Of a DNA stretch of 35,558 nt, positions 26,307 to 34,038 are shown one piece after another. Source of the stretch: Acidimicrobiia bacterium (lineage in GTDB: Bacteria > Actinomycetota > Acidimicrobiia > Spongiisociales > JAENVV01); assembly GCA_024637275.1 (NCBI GenBank), contig JAGXFS010000017.1:1-35558 (forward strand), in the 5' to 3' direction. The position numbers were made by a program, and so were the translations under genes. The first letter of the stretch is position 1. Every line of letters starts with the position of its first letter. The notes under the pieces are model-generated. The model was not told the DNA's origin. It worked only from the letters and a program-made list of their open reading frames with translations, and did not search any database.

Positions 26307-26372
26307 TTGTGGTTGGGGGTGGCGCGATGGGGTGGTGGGGGCGATAACATGCCGACCTCACGATGAGGTGTG

Positions 26373-27551
26373 ATGGACTCCTGGCAACCGGACACGAATG
26401 CAGTGCGCGGCGGAATCGATCGCACGGCATTCGAGGAAACCTCAGAGGCACTGTTCCTCACCTCCGGGTACGTCTACGACACTGCCGAGGCGGCCGAAGC
26501 GGCGTTTGCCGGGGAAACCGACCGGTTCGTCTACTCGCGTTACGGGAATCCAACCATCCGCATGTTCGAGGAGCGACTCCGACTGCTCGAAGGGGGCGAA
26601 GCCTGCTGGGCAACGGCCAGCGGGATGGCGGCGGTCTTCAATGCGCTCCTCGCTCTCGTCGAAAGCGGCGACCGGATCGTGGCCGCCCGGGCATTGTTCG
26701 GTTCCTGCTCGGTCATCCTCTCTGAGTTGCTACCCAGGTTCGGGGTCCATACCGACTTCGTCGACGGGACCAACCTCAGCGAATGGGAGAAGGCACTCTC
26801 GACTCCGGCCAAAGCCGTGTTCTTCGAGACTCCCTCAAACCCGATGCTGGAACTGGTGGATATCGCCGCGGTCTCGGAGCTAGCCCATCGAGTCGGCGCC
26901 ACCGTCGTTATCGACAACGTATTTGCGACTCCCATCCATCAGCAACCGCTGCGGTTGGGCGCCGACGTCGTCGTGTACTCGACGACCAAACACATCGACG
27001 GCCAAGGAAGGACGCTCGGCGGAGCCATCATCGGAACCACCGAATTCATCTCGGAGAGACTCCAGCCCTTCATGCGGCACACCGGTCCGTCGATGAGTCC
27101 GTTCAATGCGTGGGTGGCCCTGAAGGGGCTCGAGACAATGCGGCTGCGGGTTGATCATCAGCACGCTGGAGCGCTGGAAGTGGCAACGTTTCTCGAGTCT
27201 CGCTTGGAGCGGGTGATCCATCCGTTTCTAGCCAGCCATCCTCAACACGACCTTGCAACGACGCAGATGTCAGGAGGCGGCACGCTCGTGACCTTCGAGG
27301 TTCCAGGAGGCAAGGATGGTGCTTTTGCCATGTTGAATCGCCTCCGTCTGATCGACATATCCAACAATCTCGGGGATGCGAAGTCGCTTATCACCCATCC
27401 GGCGACCACCACGCACAGGCGCCTCGGGGAAGCGGGTCGGGCGGTCGCCGGAATCACTGACGGGACTCTGCGGATCTCAATCGGGCTTGAAGCGATCCCG
27501 GACATTGTTGCCGACCTCGACCAGGCTCTCAACCTATCGAATCCTGCGTAA
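26373..27551 (+). CDS. metZ: O-succinylhomoserine sulfhydrylase (MetZ)
   Basis: The protein has 392 residues from ATG 26373 (a GTG lies directly before). It is a Cys/Met-metabolism PLP enzyme: SEALFLTSGYVYDTAE, YSRYGNPTIRMFEERL, SGMAAVFNALL, the PLP lysine in VVYSTTKHIDGQGRTLGG and the C-terminal THRRLGEAGR. KHIDGQGR and the N-terminus DSWQPDTNAVRGGIDRT fit MetZ rather than MetB or MetY. It makes homocysteine directly from O-succinylhomoserine and sulfide. It stands alone, with a terminator and structured leader upstream and a regulated promoter downstream. Confidence 0.9.
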   Translation: MDSWQPDTNAVRGGIDRTAFEETSEALFLTSGYVYDTAEAAEAAFAGETDRFVYSRYGNPTIRMFEERLRLLEGGEACWATASGMAAVFNALLALVESGDRIVAARALFGSCSVILSELLPRFGVHTDFVDGTNLSEWEKALSTPAKAVFFETPSNPMLELVDIAAVSELAHRVGATVVIDNVFATPIHQQPLRLGADVVVYSTTKHIDGQGRTLGGAIIGTTEFISERLQPFMRHTGPSMSPFNAWVALKGLETMRLRVDHQHAGALEVATFLESRLERVIHPFLASHPQHDLATTQMSGGGTLVTFEVPGGKDGAFAMLNRLRLIDISNNLGDAKSLITHPATTTHRRLGEAGRAVAGITDGTLRISIGLEAIPDIVADLDQALNLSNPA

Positions 27552-27607
27552 GCGCTCCCCAATCGAGGAATATTCGCTCAGAGCCATTTTCGCCGGTTTC
27601 CGGCGAC

Positions 27608-27621
27608 TACAATCGATTGCA
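27608..27621. promoter_or_regulatory. LacI-type operator before the beta-hydroxyacid dehydrogenase gene
   Basis: TACAATCGATTGCA has a perfect 10-bp palindrome CAATCGATTG with the central CG typical of LacI-family sites. It shares an 18-bp identical stretch, ACTACAATCGATTGCAGT, with the site next to the LacI gene. TACAAT may itself be the -10 element, which would fit repression. Confidence 0.75.
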
Positions 27622-27665
27622 GTGGAGAAGCTGGCGACGGAAGAGCGCCTCATGAGAGGGAGACG

Positions 27666-28598
27666 ATGATGAGCGAATTCGCGCACCGGGTCGGGTGGAT
27701 TGGCACCGGCCGAATGGGCTTCGAGCTCGCCAGTCGCCTCCTCAAAGCGGGCGTCGACGTGGGCGTCTACAACCGCACTCGCTCCAAAGCCGAACCGTTA
27801 GCGGCGCTCGGCGCTCAAGTCGTCGATAAGCCTATCGAACTGGCCGACCGCGACATCATCTTCACGATGGTGGCCAGCGGCAAGGACGTCATGGACGTGA
27901 CCACCGGTCCCGACGGTGTCCTATCGAATCCGAGTCAGCGACCCAAAATCATTGTCGATTCCACGACTATCGACCCACCTACCTCGGTCAAGCTGCGTGA
28001 GGCGGCGGCAGCCCTCGGCGTCCAGATGCTCGCCGCTCCGGTTTCAGGCAACCCCAAGGTCGTGTCCTCGGGCAACTTGACCGTCGTCACCTCCGGACCT
28101 CGCGATGCCCACGACACTGCCCTTCCCTACCTGGAACAGTTCGGTAAGAAGGTCACCTACGTTGGAGCCGATGAGCAGGCCCGACTCGTAAAGATCTGCC
28201 ACAACGTCATGCTCGGAGTGGTGAGTCAGTCGCTGGCCGAGATCACCGTCCTCGCCGAGGCAGGCGGAGTGGAGCGCTCGGCTTTTCTGGACTTTCTGAA
28301 CGACAGCGTGATGGGTTCGGTTTTCACCAGGTATAAGAGTCCGGCGATCGTCAACCTGGACTACACGCCCACCTTCACCTGGCCTCTACTGCGCAAAGAT
28401 CTTGAGCTCGGCCTGGAAGCTGCCCATGAGTTCAACGTGCCCATGCCGACGACGGCGCTCGTCAACCAGATCGTCATCGAGGGGATCGGTCAGGGGTACG
28501 GCGACGAAGACTTCATGGCCCTGCTCACCAAAACGGCTCGCGGGTCTGGCATGGAACTCAAGCCGGAGAACGTCGACTACGACGACGGCCTCAACTAG
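27666..28598 (+). CDS. NAD(P)-dependent beta-hydroxyacid dehydrogenase (3-hydroxyisobutyrate dehydrogenase-like)
   Basis: The 310 residues start with VGWIGTGRMGFELASRLL, the Rossmann loop GTGRMG at 13-18. NRTRSKAEPLAALGA follows; Asn-Arg-Thr after the second strand often favours NADP. The substrate loop AAPVSGNP, with Ser127, and catalytic Lys176 in RLVKICHN are intact. It should oxidise a 3-hydroxyacid or reduce an aldehyde/ketoacid equivalent; the substrate is unknown. Start is ATG 27666 or 27669 after AGAGGG. The operator 45 bp upstream places it in the LacI regulon. Its end overlaps the convergent CMD-like gene by 8 bp. Confidence 0.87.
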   Translation: MMSEFAHRVGWIGTGRMGFELASRLLKAGVDVGVYNRTRSKAEPLAALGAQVVDKPIELADRDIIFTMVASGKDVMDVTTGPDGVLSNPSQRPKIIVDSTTIDPPTSVKLREAAAALGVQMLAAPVSGNPKVVSSGNLTVVTSGPRDAHDTALPYLEQFGKKVTYVGADEQARLVKICHNVMLGVVSQSLAEITVLAEAGGVERSAFLDFLNDSVMGSVFTRYKSPAIVNLDYTPTFTWPLLRKDLELGLEAAHEFNVPMPTTALVNQIVIEGIGQGYGDEDFMALLTKTARGSGMELKPENVDYDDGLN

Positions 28599-29157
28599 CC
28601 GACAGCGTTGATAGCCCCGCGTCCGTGTCGGCCATCACTTCCCGGTGGCCGAGATCGAGCGTTTTGATCCAACGCTGCTGACCCGACGTCAAAGCGATGA
28701 AGAAGCCCAACTCGACGAGTTCGGGCTCACTGAAATGACCATGGAGCTGCTCCCAGACGGCATCGGTGGCCAGGCCGGCATCCCAAACGATCGAGTCGGT
28801 ATAGCGAAGCGCCGCCTTCTCGCGTTCGGTGTACTTGTCTGACTTCTCGAACATGAGCAGGTCGTCGTAATGGTCTTCGGCAACGTCGGCGCCGACGGAA
28901 CGTTGCGCCGAGCAATACCCACAGTTCACCGTCTTAGTCACATAGACCCGGCACAGTTCCTTGATTTCGTGATCGAGAACACCGTTGACGAACGTGTCCA
29001 TCCATGCCGCAGTGAAAGTCTTGAGAACAGCCGGGACGTGGGTCCGAATCGCCTGACTCTCGGGACGGGGTGTTCCAAACCTGCGGGCTCGATCGAGTAT
29101 GGCGAGCGTGTCGGGGTCAGTAACGGACCCCAGGTCGGGATACGAGATTCGCGGCAT
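28591..29157 (-). CDS. Carboxymuconolactone decarboxylase/AhpD-like CxxC protein (paralogue 1)
   Basis: ATG 29157 has GGAGTTCC just upstream and gives 188 residues; the longer frame upstream is not used. The all-helical CMD fold is indicated by DHEIKELCRVYVTKTVNCGYCSAQ, with Cys79 and Cys82 in a CxxC. The AhpD His after the CxxC is not evident; Gln85 is near that place. A redox or peroxidatic role through the CxxC is plausible, decarboxylation less so. It is a paralogue of the protein at 31507-32097: both start M.RIS, have QAIR.HVP at the same position and share CxxC residue numbers. Operator-like sequence lies upstream. Confidence 0.82.
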   Translation of the reverse strand: MPRISYPDLGSVTDPDTLAILDRARRFGTPRPESQAIRTHVPAVLKTFTAAWMDTFVNGVLDHEIKELCRVYVTKTVNCGYCSAQRSVGADVAEDHYDDLLMFEKSDKYTEREKAALRYTDSIVWDAGLATDAVWEQLHGHFSEPELVELGFFIALTSGQQRWIKTLDLGHREVMADTDAGLSTLSAS

Positions 29158-29195
29158 CAAGGAACTCCAATCGTTTCGCCGAAGCGTAGCGGACC

Positions 29196-29207
29196 GCAAA
29201 CGATTGC
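29196..29207. promoter_or_regulatory. Degenerate LacI-type operator before CMD paralogue 1
   Basis: GCAAACGATTGC keeps the GCAA...TTGC ends and central CG of the regulon motif with one asymmetric position. A half-site variant, CAATCGTTTCG, lies closer to the gene at 29168-29178. Both are in the promoter region of the leftward CMD-like gene. Confidence 0.55.
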
Positions 29208-29230
29208 AGCGGGTCACTGCTCGTGGTCAG

Positions 29231-30346
29231 TTAGCGATGGGTCTCTGGCAGCCAACGAAACGCCGCCGCCAGCACAAATCCGGTCAGCAACACGGACGGG
29301 AGGGTCGCCATGGCTTGACCCGACTCGGCGTAGAGCCAACCTGCGAGCAGCGGCGCGACCACAAATGCCGAGTCACCGGTGAGTCGGAACACGCCTAGTC
29401 GGTGACCGAGCGACCCGCCGCTGAGATCGGCCAGCATGGTGGTCCCGACATTGACGGTGACCGATCCCACGCTCACGAGCAGGATCGTTGCCCACCATGC
29501 CCATACGGACTCACTGACCATCAGCGCCAATAGACCCACGACCTGAACTGCAAGGCCGGGGAGCAACGCCGGCCGTCGTCCGTACCGGTCCGAGACCTGA
29601 CCGGCCATCATCGCGCCGGCGAAACGACCGACCGCGCCCAGGCCGAGGGCTACGCCAACCACCCCTACAGGAATCCCGAGCGGACCGTCCGCCAGCAATG
29701 GGATCAGCGTTTGCATGATCGCCGCGCCGATCGAGAACTGCACGGCCGGCAGCAAATACAAAACAGCCAGAACCAGCGGGGTGGCCCGGTCGTCACCAAG
29801 TTCAGCGTCGCCTTCGATCACGACGCGCTCGGGTCCACGCCACCGCAAGAAGGGGACCGCCGCCAAGCCAGCCAGCACCGCCGCAAGAACCAGCGACCAG
29901 CGCCAATCGTAGATCCCCGCCAGGACGCCACCGATGGCAGGACCGACCGCCTGCCCCGTCAGCAGCGCACCTGCCATGTAGGACAGTGACTTGCCTCTTC
30001 GGGCTTTCGGCGCCCGAGCGAAGTAAGCCATCGAGGTTGTCAGCGTCCAGGCGGACCCGATCCCGGCGATGAACACACCCACAAATGCAAGCGGCGGCGT
30101 TTGGGCGACAGCCAGGAGAGCGCTGCCAACCATCACCAGCGACCCGGCGATCGCCATCATGAGTCCTGGTCGGACCCGATCGGAAAGTCGCCCAGCCGGA
30201 ATGTCTGTCACGACTCGACCCACCGCAAAGACCGAGGCCAAGGCTCCAACACCGAGGGAATTGAGATTGAGGTCGTTTCCGATTTGGGCAACTACCGGAA
30301 TCCTGCTGAACGCCGCAACAGTGATGACGAAAAGGCCGGTGGCCAA
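29231..30346 (-). CDS. Major facilitator superfamily transporter
   Basis: The 371-residue, strongly hydrophobic protein has the MFS loop 2-3 motif as GRVVTDIPAGRLSDRVRPG, and a repeat of it in the second half, GRFAGAMMAGQVSDRYGRRP. Both are the G-x-L-(S/A)-D-R-x-G-R/K type expected for 12-helix transporters. Only a TTG start (30346) is available and the frame is open upstream, so the true N-terminus may lie further up, close to the regulator stop at 30382. It follows the LacI gene by 35 bp and is probably co-transcribed, suggesting import or export of the regulator's ligand. The substrate is not predictable. Confidence 0.82.
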   Translation of the reverse strand: MATGLFVITVAAFSRIPVVAQIGNDLNLNSLGVGALASVFAVGRVVTDIPAGRLSDRVRPGLMMAIAGSLVMVGSALLAVAQTPPLAFVGVFIAGIGSAWTLTTSMAYFARAPKARRGKSLSYMAGALLTGQAVGPAIGGVLAGIYDWRWSLVLAAVLAGLAAVPFLRWRGPERVVIEGDAELGDDRATPLVLAVLYLLPAVQFSIGAAIMQTLIPLLADGPLGIPVGVVGVALGLGAVGRFAGAMMAGQVSDRYGRRPALLPGLAVQVVGLLALMVSESVWAWWATILLVSVGSVTVNVGTTMLADLSGGSLGHRLGVFRLTGDSAFVVAPLLAGWLYAESGQAMATLPSVLLTGFVLAAAFRWLPETHR

Positions 30347-30381
30347 TCCGAGGGAGAAGGCCCGAGAACTGCCGGCCGTCG

Positions 30382-31404
30382 TCAGGTTGCGACCAGACCG
30401 GTCGATCCCCGAATGGCGAGCTTCGGAGTCAATCGGACCTCGGTCACCTCCGGCGAAGAGCTACGCATGTTCAAAAGGAGCCGTCGAGCCGCCTCGGCAC
30501 CCATCTCGCGATACGGCACCCGCACGGACGTCAACCCAGGCTCCATAAGGTCCACGAGCGGCATGTCGTTATAGCCAGTGACAGAAATGTCGTCGCCAAC
30601 CCGCTGGCCCATATCGCGTATCGCCTTATAGGTACCGAGTGCCAGCAAGTCGTTGGCCGCCACGATGGCCGTAAGATCGGGGCGTCGCTGCATGAGTTTC
30701 CTGGCCGCCACATAGCCGGGGTCGACCTGAAACCAATCGGCTTCCTCGACATTCGAGCCGTCTGCGACGAGTCCCAGCTTGTTCATCCACGCCATGAATG
30801 CGTCATGACGCTCACGCCCGGTGGACAGAGACTGGGGTCCTGCGACATGACCGATCGCCACATGACCGAGAGCCTCGAGATGCTCAACTGCCAGTCCGAT
30901 CCCGGCGTAATCATCCCCGAGGATCGCCGGAAGGTCGACCCGCTCGGTAGTCCGGTTGACCAACACGATCGGAATATCTCGGGACATCAACAACTCGAGA
31001 AGCGCATCGTCGCGGGTGGCGGTGGCCAGGATTAAGCCGTCAACCCGGCGCTCCACGAGCGTTCGGATCACCGAATCCGGATCGGGGTGATGTCGTTCGG
31101 TGTTGGCGATGAGCAGCGAATAGCCATCTTCACCCAGAGCTGACTCGACACCGGCGATGATCGGGCCAAACAGCGGGTTCTCCACATCGGGTATCACAAT
31201 GCCAGCCGTCATCGTCTGATTCGTTCGCAACCCGCGAGCCAGCGGGTGCGGGGCGTAGCCCAGCCGATCAGCTGCCTCGAGTACCCGGGCCACAGTGTCA
31301 GCATTGACGACGGATCGGGTCAGATCGTTGAGGGCTCGCGAGGCGGTTGACGTGTGCACGCCCGCCTCCCTGGCTACATCCTTGAGGGTCGTCCGCTGCC
31401 CCAT
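30382..31404 (-). CDS. LacI-family transcriptional regulator
   Basis: ATG 31404 is six bases after GGAG; an ATG at 31410 directly abuts that site and is less likely. The 340-residue protein has the N-terminal HTH and hinge TTLKDVAREAGVHTSTASRA followed by LGYAPHPLARGLR. A periplasmic-binding-like sensor domain follows (TAGIVIPDVENPLFGPII, VAANDLLALGTYKAI, ISVTGYNDMPL). It should bind a small ligand and repress or derepress genes at the CAATCGATTG palindromes found at 27608, 31472 and 35263. The site at 31472 lies between this gene and the divergent CMD paralogue 2, so autoregulation is likely. Confidence 0.92.
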   Translation of the reverse strand: MGQRTTLKDVAREAGVHTSTASRALNDLTRSVVNADTVARVLEAADRLGYAPHPLARGLRTNQTMTAGIVIPDVENPLFGPIIAGVESALGEDGYSLLIANTERHHPDPDSVIRTLVERRVDGLILATATRDDALLELLMSRDIPIVLVNRTTERVDLPAILGDDYAGIGLAVEHLEALGHVAIGHVAGPQSLSTGRERHDAFMAWMNKLGLVADGSNVEEADWFQVDPGYVAARKLMQRRPDLTAIVAANDLLALGTYKAIRDMGQRVGDDISVTGYNDMPLVDLMEPGLTSVRVPYREMGAEAARRLLLNMRSSSPEVTEVRLTPKLAIRGSTGLVAT

Positions 31405-31471
31405 CACCATCTCCAGTCTTGCCTTTTTTGACCCTACAGGCCCACGCCAAGCTGCCGCCGTCCGAGTGTAC

Positions 31472-31485
31472 TACAATCGATTGCA
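31472..31485. promoter_or_regulatory. LacI-type operator in the lacI-CMD2 divergent promoter
   Basis: TACAATCGATTGCA with perfect palindrome CAATCGATTG at 31474-31483. It is 68 bp from the regulator start and 22 bp before the CMD paralogue 2 start, overlapping a possible TACAAT -10 element, so it could control both directions. Confidence 0.78.
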
Positions 31486-31506
31486 GTCGCTGAAAGGAAC
31501 CCGAAC

Positions 31507-32097
31507 ATGGCCCGAATTAGTTTCCGCTTGCCGGCCGAGATCGACGAGGAGGACTGCCGTGGTTTTCTCGAAACGGCCATGGAGCACGGAAAGCCGGGGC
31601 CCGAGTTTCAGGCCATTCGGGCCCACGTACCCGGGGTGATGCGGTCATTCACCAAGACCCGGGACTGGATTTACCACGAGGGCGCCCTCGACTTCGACCT
31701 CAAGGAACTCATCCGTGCCTATATCGCCATTTCGGGTGATTGCACCTACTGCTCAAACCAGGGCATTGCCCGGACCATCAACACCGACGAGGACGAGCGT
31801 TTCGAGATCCTCAACTACGAGCGATCTGAGAAATATTCTCATCGTCAGAAGCTGGCCATGCGGTACGCAGACGCCATCATGTGGAACCCTGATCTAGCCG
31901 ACGACGCCATGTGGAAGGATCTCCTGGCCGAATTCACCGAGGAGGAAATCGTGGAACTGGGTTACTGGGTTGGGTTCACATTCGGAGGGCAACGTTGGCT
32001 GCGAACCCTCGGATCCCAGCAGGGTCAACTCCAGGAGGCCGTCGACGCCGCCGCCGCTTCGACGATCGTCGCCGGGCACAGTTCGGTGAGCGACTGA
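31507..32097 (+). CDS. Carboxymuconolactone decarboxylase/AhpD-like CxxC protein (paralogue 2)
   Basis: The 196-residue protein starts MARISFRLPAEIDEED after AAAGGAA. Its core, DFDLKELIRAYIAISGDCTYC, carries Cys79 and Cys82, the same numbers as in the paralogue at 28591-29157. The shared blocks FQAIRAHVPGVMRSFT and EEIVELGYWVGFTFGGQRW mirror SQAIRTHVPAVLKTFT and ELVELGFFIALTSGQQRW in that protein. They may form a heteromer or act on successive intermediates; AhpD-like disulfide reduction is one option. The LVIVD gene begins immediately after the stop (TGAATG), so the two are translated together. It is controlled by the adjacent LacI operator. Confidence 0.83.
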   Translation: MARISFRLPAEIDEEDCRGFLETAMEHGKPGPEFQAIRAHVPGVMRSFTKTRDWIYHEGALDFDLKELIRAYIAISGDCTYCSNQGIARTINTDEDERFEILNYERSEKYSHRQKLAMRYADAIMWNPDLADDAMWKDLLAEFTEEEIVELGYWVGFTFGGQRWLRTLGSQQGQLQEAVDAAAASTIVAGHSSVSD

Positions 32098-33267
32098 ATG
32101 GGCCACCCGGAAGACTCACTCGGGTTCAAACTGGTCGGTCATTCCAACCTCGGCGGAAACGGCGACGGGATGCAGATAGCCCGCAACGGCGATGCCCTGT
32201 ACGTCGCTCACTTCGGTCCGTCGCGGCAAGGAACCTCGATACTCGACATCTCTGATCTCAGTACCCCCCGACTCGTCGACCAGTGGCCGGCGCCCGATGG
32301 AGGTCACACCCATAAGGCGGTCGCCGCAGATGGACTGCTCCTCATCAATCATGAAGCTTTCAGAGGGGGCCCGCCTGCGCGGGTCGGGATGGCCGTTTAT
32401 GACACGAGTGACCCGCTTGCCCCGACTGAAATCGGGTTCTGGGATTCGACGGGCATGGGTGTCCACCGGATCTCATACACCGGGGGTCGTTATGCCTACG
32501 TTTCGTCCCGACCGACCGGGTTCGTAGAGCGAATCTGGAACGTCATCGACCTTGACGACCCGACCAACCCGGTCGAGGTCGGTCGCTGGTGGTGGCCGGG
32601 CATGGCCGACGGGGAGACAGCGGACTGGCCCGATACCGAAGATCGATCCGTTCACCACGCCCTCGTGCATGGCGATCGTGCCTATGCGGGCTTCTGGGAT
32701 TCGGGGATGGTCATCCTTGATGTCTCCGACCTAACCACGCCCAAGACGATTTCGCGCTTGAACTGGGACATTGGTGGGCATACCCATACCTGCCTTCCGC
32801 TGCCTGATCGCCAACTAGTCGTGGTGACCGACGAGGCAGTGACCAACGGCTGCGACGATGACCCTCACATGATTCGGATCGTTGATATCAGCGACGAAAC
32901 CCGGCCGGAGGTCGTGGCCATTTGTCCGGTCCCGGAAGGCGACTTCTGTGACCGGGGCTTGAGATTCGGAGCCCACTGTCTACACGAAAACCAACCGGGT
33001 TCGTACCAAAGCCAAACGTTGATCATGGCGACGTACTTCAACGCCGGACTCCGCGTCTATGACATCGAGAGCCCGGCCGAACCGGCGGAGATCGGCCACT
33101 ATCTGCCTGCAACGCCCGACGGACAGCCGGCCGTTCAGATCAACGACGTGTTCATCGACGCCGATCACACCGTGTTCATAACTGACCGGGTGAACGGTGG
33201 CGTCTACATCCTCAAGCCCGAGGATTGGTTGAGCGCCCGCATGACCGCTGCCTATTCGGCGATCTGA
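32098..33267 (+). CDS. LVIVD-repeat beta-propeller-like protein
   Basis: The 389-residue protein has repeated strands of the form 'LDISDLSTPRLV', 'YDTSDPLAPTEIG', 'IDLDDPTNPVEVG', 'LDVSDLTTPKTIS', 'VDISDETRPEVVA' and 'YDIESPAEPAEIG', about six blades. That is the LVIVD repeat (PF08309). His-rich loops (GGHTHKAV, SVHHALV, GGHTHTC) recur at equivalent blade positions and could bind metal, resembling the arrangement in selenium-binding/methanethiol-oxidase-like propellers, though I cannot claim homology to those. No signal peptide is visible, so it is probably cytoplasmic. Translational coupling to CMD paralogue 2 points to a shared catabolic step. Confidence 0.78.
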   Translation: MGHPEDSLGFKLVGHSNLGGNGDGMQIARNGDALYVAHFGPSRQGTSILDISDLSTPRLVDQWPAPDGGHTHKAVAADGLLLINHEAFRGGPPARVGMAVYDTSDPLAPTEIGFWDSTGMGVHRISYTGGRYAYVSSRPTGFVERIWNVIDLDDPTNPVEVGRWWWPGMADGETADWPDTEDRSVHHALVHGDRAYAGFWDSGMVILDVSDLTTPKTISRLNWDIGGHTHTCLPLPDRQLVVVTDEAVTNGCDDDPHMIRIVDISDETRPEVVAICPVPEGDFCDRGLRFGAHCLHENQPGSYQSQTLIMATYFNAGLRVYDIESPAEPAEIGHYLPATPDGQPAVQINDVFIDADHTVFITDRVNGGVYILKPEDWLSARMTAAYSAI

Positions 33268-33271
33268 TCTG

Positions 33272-33299
33272 TTTGACCAATCCCATGTCGGGGTAGAAT
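33272..33299 (+). promoter_or_regulatory. Promoter, probably leaderless, for the 35-residue ORF
   Basis: TTGACC (33273-33278) and TAGAAT (33294-33299) are good -35 and -10 hexamers, spaced 15 bp (16 bp if TTTGAC is used). The ATG comes only 5 bp after the -10, about where transcription would begin, as in actinobacterial leaderless genes. Confidence 0.55.
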
Positions 33300-33304
33300 C
33301 AGTT

Positions 33305-33412
33305 ATGGACATCGAACAGATCTTCAGGCAGGCGGGCATAGCTGTCGAAGTCATAGCTGACTGCGGACAGAGCTGTCCGGTGTGTCACCCCGAACAGGCT
33401 CAAGCCGCCTAG
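33305..33412 (+). CDS. Small Cys-rich protein, 35 residues
   Basis: MDIEQIFRQAGIAVEVIADC is followed by GQSCPVCHPEQAQAA and a TAG stop. Cys20, Cys24 and Cys27 with His28 form C-x3-C-x2-C-H, a possible metal or redox site. No ribosome site is present, but a convincing promoter places the transcript start at the ATG, so leaderless translation is likely. It follows the LVIVD gene by 37 bp and ends 18 bp before the decayed methyltransferase gene on the other strand. I do not recognise the family. It could be a real microprotein or a short chance frame behind a promoter. Confidence 0.5.
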   Translation: MDIEQIFRQAGIAVEVIADCGQSCPVCHPEQAQAA

Positions 33413-33430
33413 ATCTCGGCCAGGCCCCGG

Positions 33431-33970
33431 CTATTTCGGTCGGGTACCGACCCCAAGCAGGTGGGCGCTGGCACCCCGTATCGATGGCTCAGATTCGAGC
33501 TCATCCAGAATCATCCGACGTTCGCTCTCGTCGGCCCAGCGGCCATCAAGGCTTGGCAACCAGCCGGCCAGTCCCTCGAGTCCCAGCACTTCCACATCAG
33601 CTAGTCCGGCGGCGGCCATTTCGGCTTCAAGCTCATCGGGCCGATGGAAGTAGGCCGTCGTAAACCAACCCGGTTTTCCGGGTTGAGATGCACTCCGGTA
33701 GCCAGATCGTGTTCGGCCATCTCACGAAACCCTCGTTCAAAGAGCTTCTCTCTGGCAAGGCCATCGTGCATGGCGGCAAACCGTGAGATCCCGGCCGCGA
33801 ACACCACCCCTCCAGGCGTGACGATCCGCTTTGCCTCGGCCAGCGCTGTGCGCCTGTCTTTGGATTCAGGCAGGTGGTACAGCGGGCCGAGCAGCAAGAC
33901 GGCATCAAACCCGCCGTCCTCCAACTCGAGGCGACGCGCATCGCCTACCTCCGCCCGAATGGAGTTCGGG
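33431..33970 (-). pseudogene. Truncated and frameshifted SAM-dependent methyltransferase
   Basis: The readable part starts IRAEVGDARRLELEDGGFDA and continues VLLLGPLYHLPESKDRRTA, the motif II-III region of class I methyltransferases. The glycine-rich SAM motif I that should precede it is missing: the coding similarity stops near 33965-33970, where a repeat cluster begins. Around 33670-33680 (after HLNPEN) the frame shifts. The other frame continues PGWFTTAYFHRPDELEAEMA and ends ...LLGVGTRPK at a TAG (33431-33433). One frameshift plus loss of the 5' third means it is unlikely to make an active enzyme, though the frameshift alone could be a sequencing error. Confidence 0.72.
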
Positions 33971-34024
33971 TTGCATGCTCGGAGAGAAGAACTGGGTTTG
34001 TATTGCATGCTCAGAGAGAAGAAC
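33971..34024. repeat. Two-copy 22-bp direct repeat at the pseudogene break
   Basis: A unit beginning TTGCATGCTC and ending GAGAAGAAC occurs at 33971-33992 and 34003-34024 with one difference, period 32 bp. It starts where similarity to methyltransferases ends, so it marks the truncation joint. Confidence 0.7.
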
Positions 34025-34038
34025 GAGCCCTCCCTACG

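Noticed and set aside
26312-26341. G-quadruplex in the metZ leader
   Set aside because: Only three runs of three or more G are present, so a stable three-tetrad fold is doubtful.
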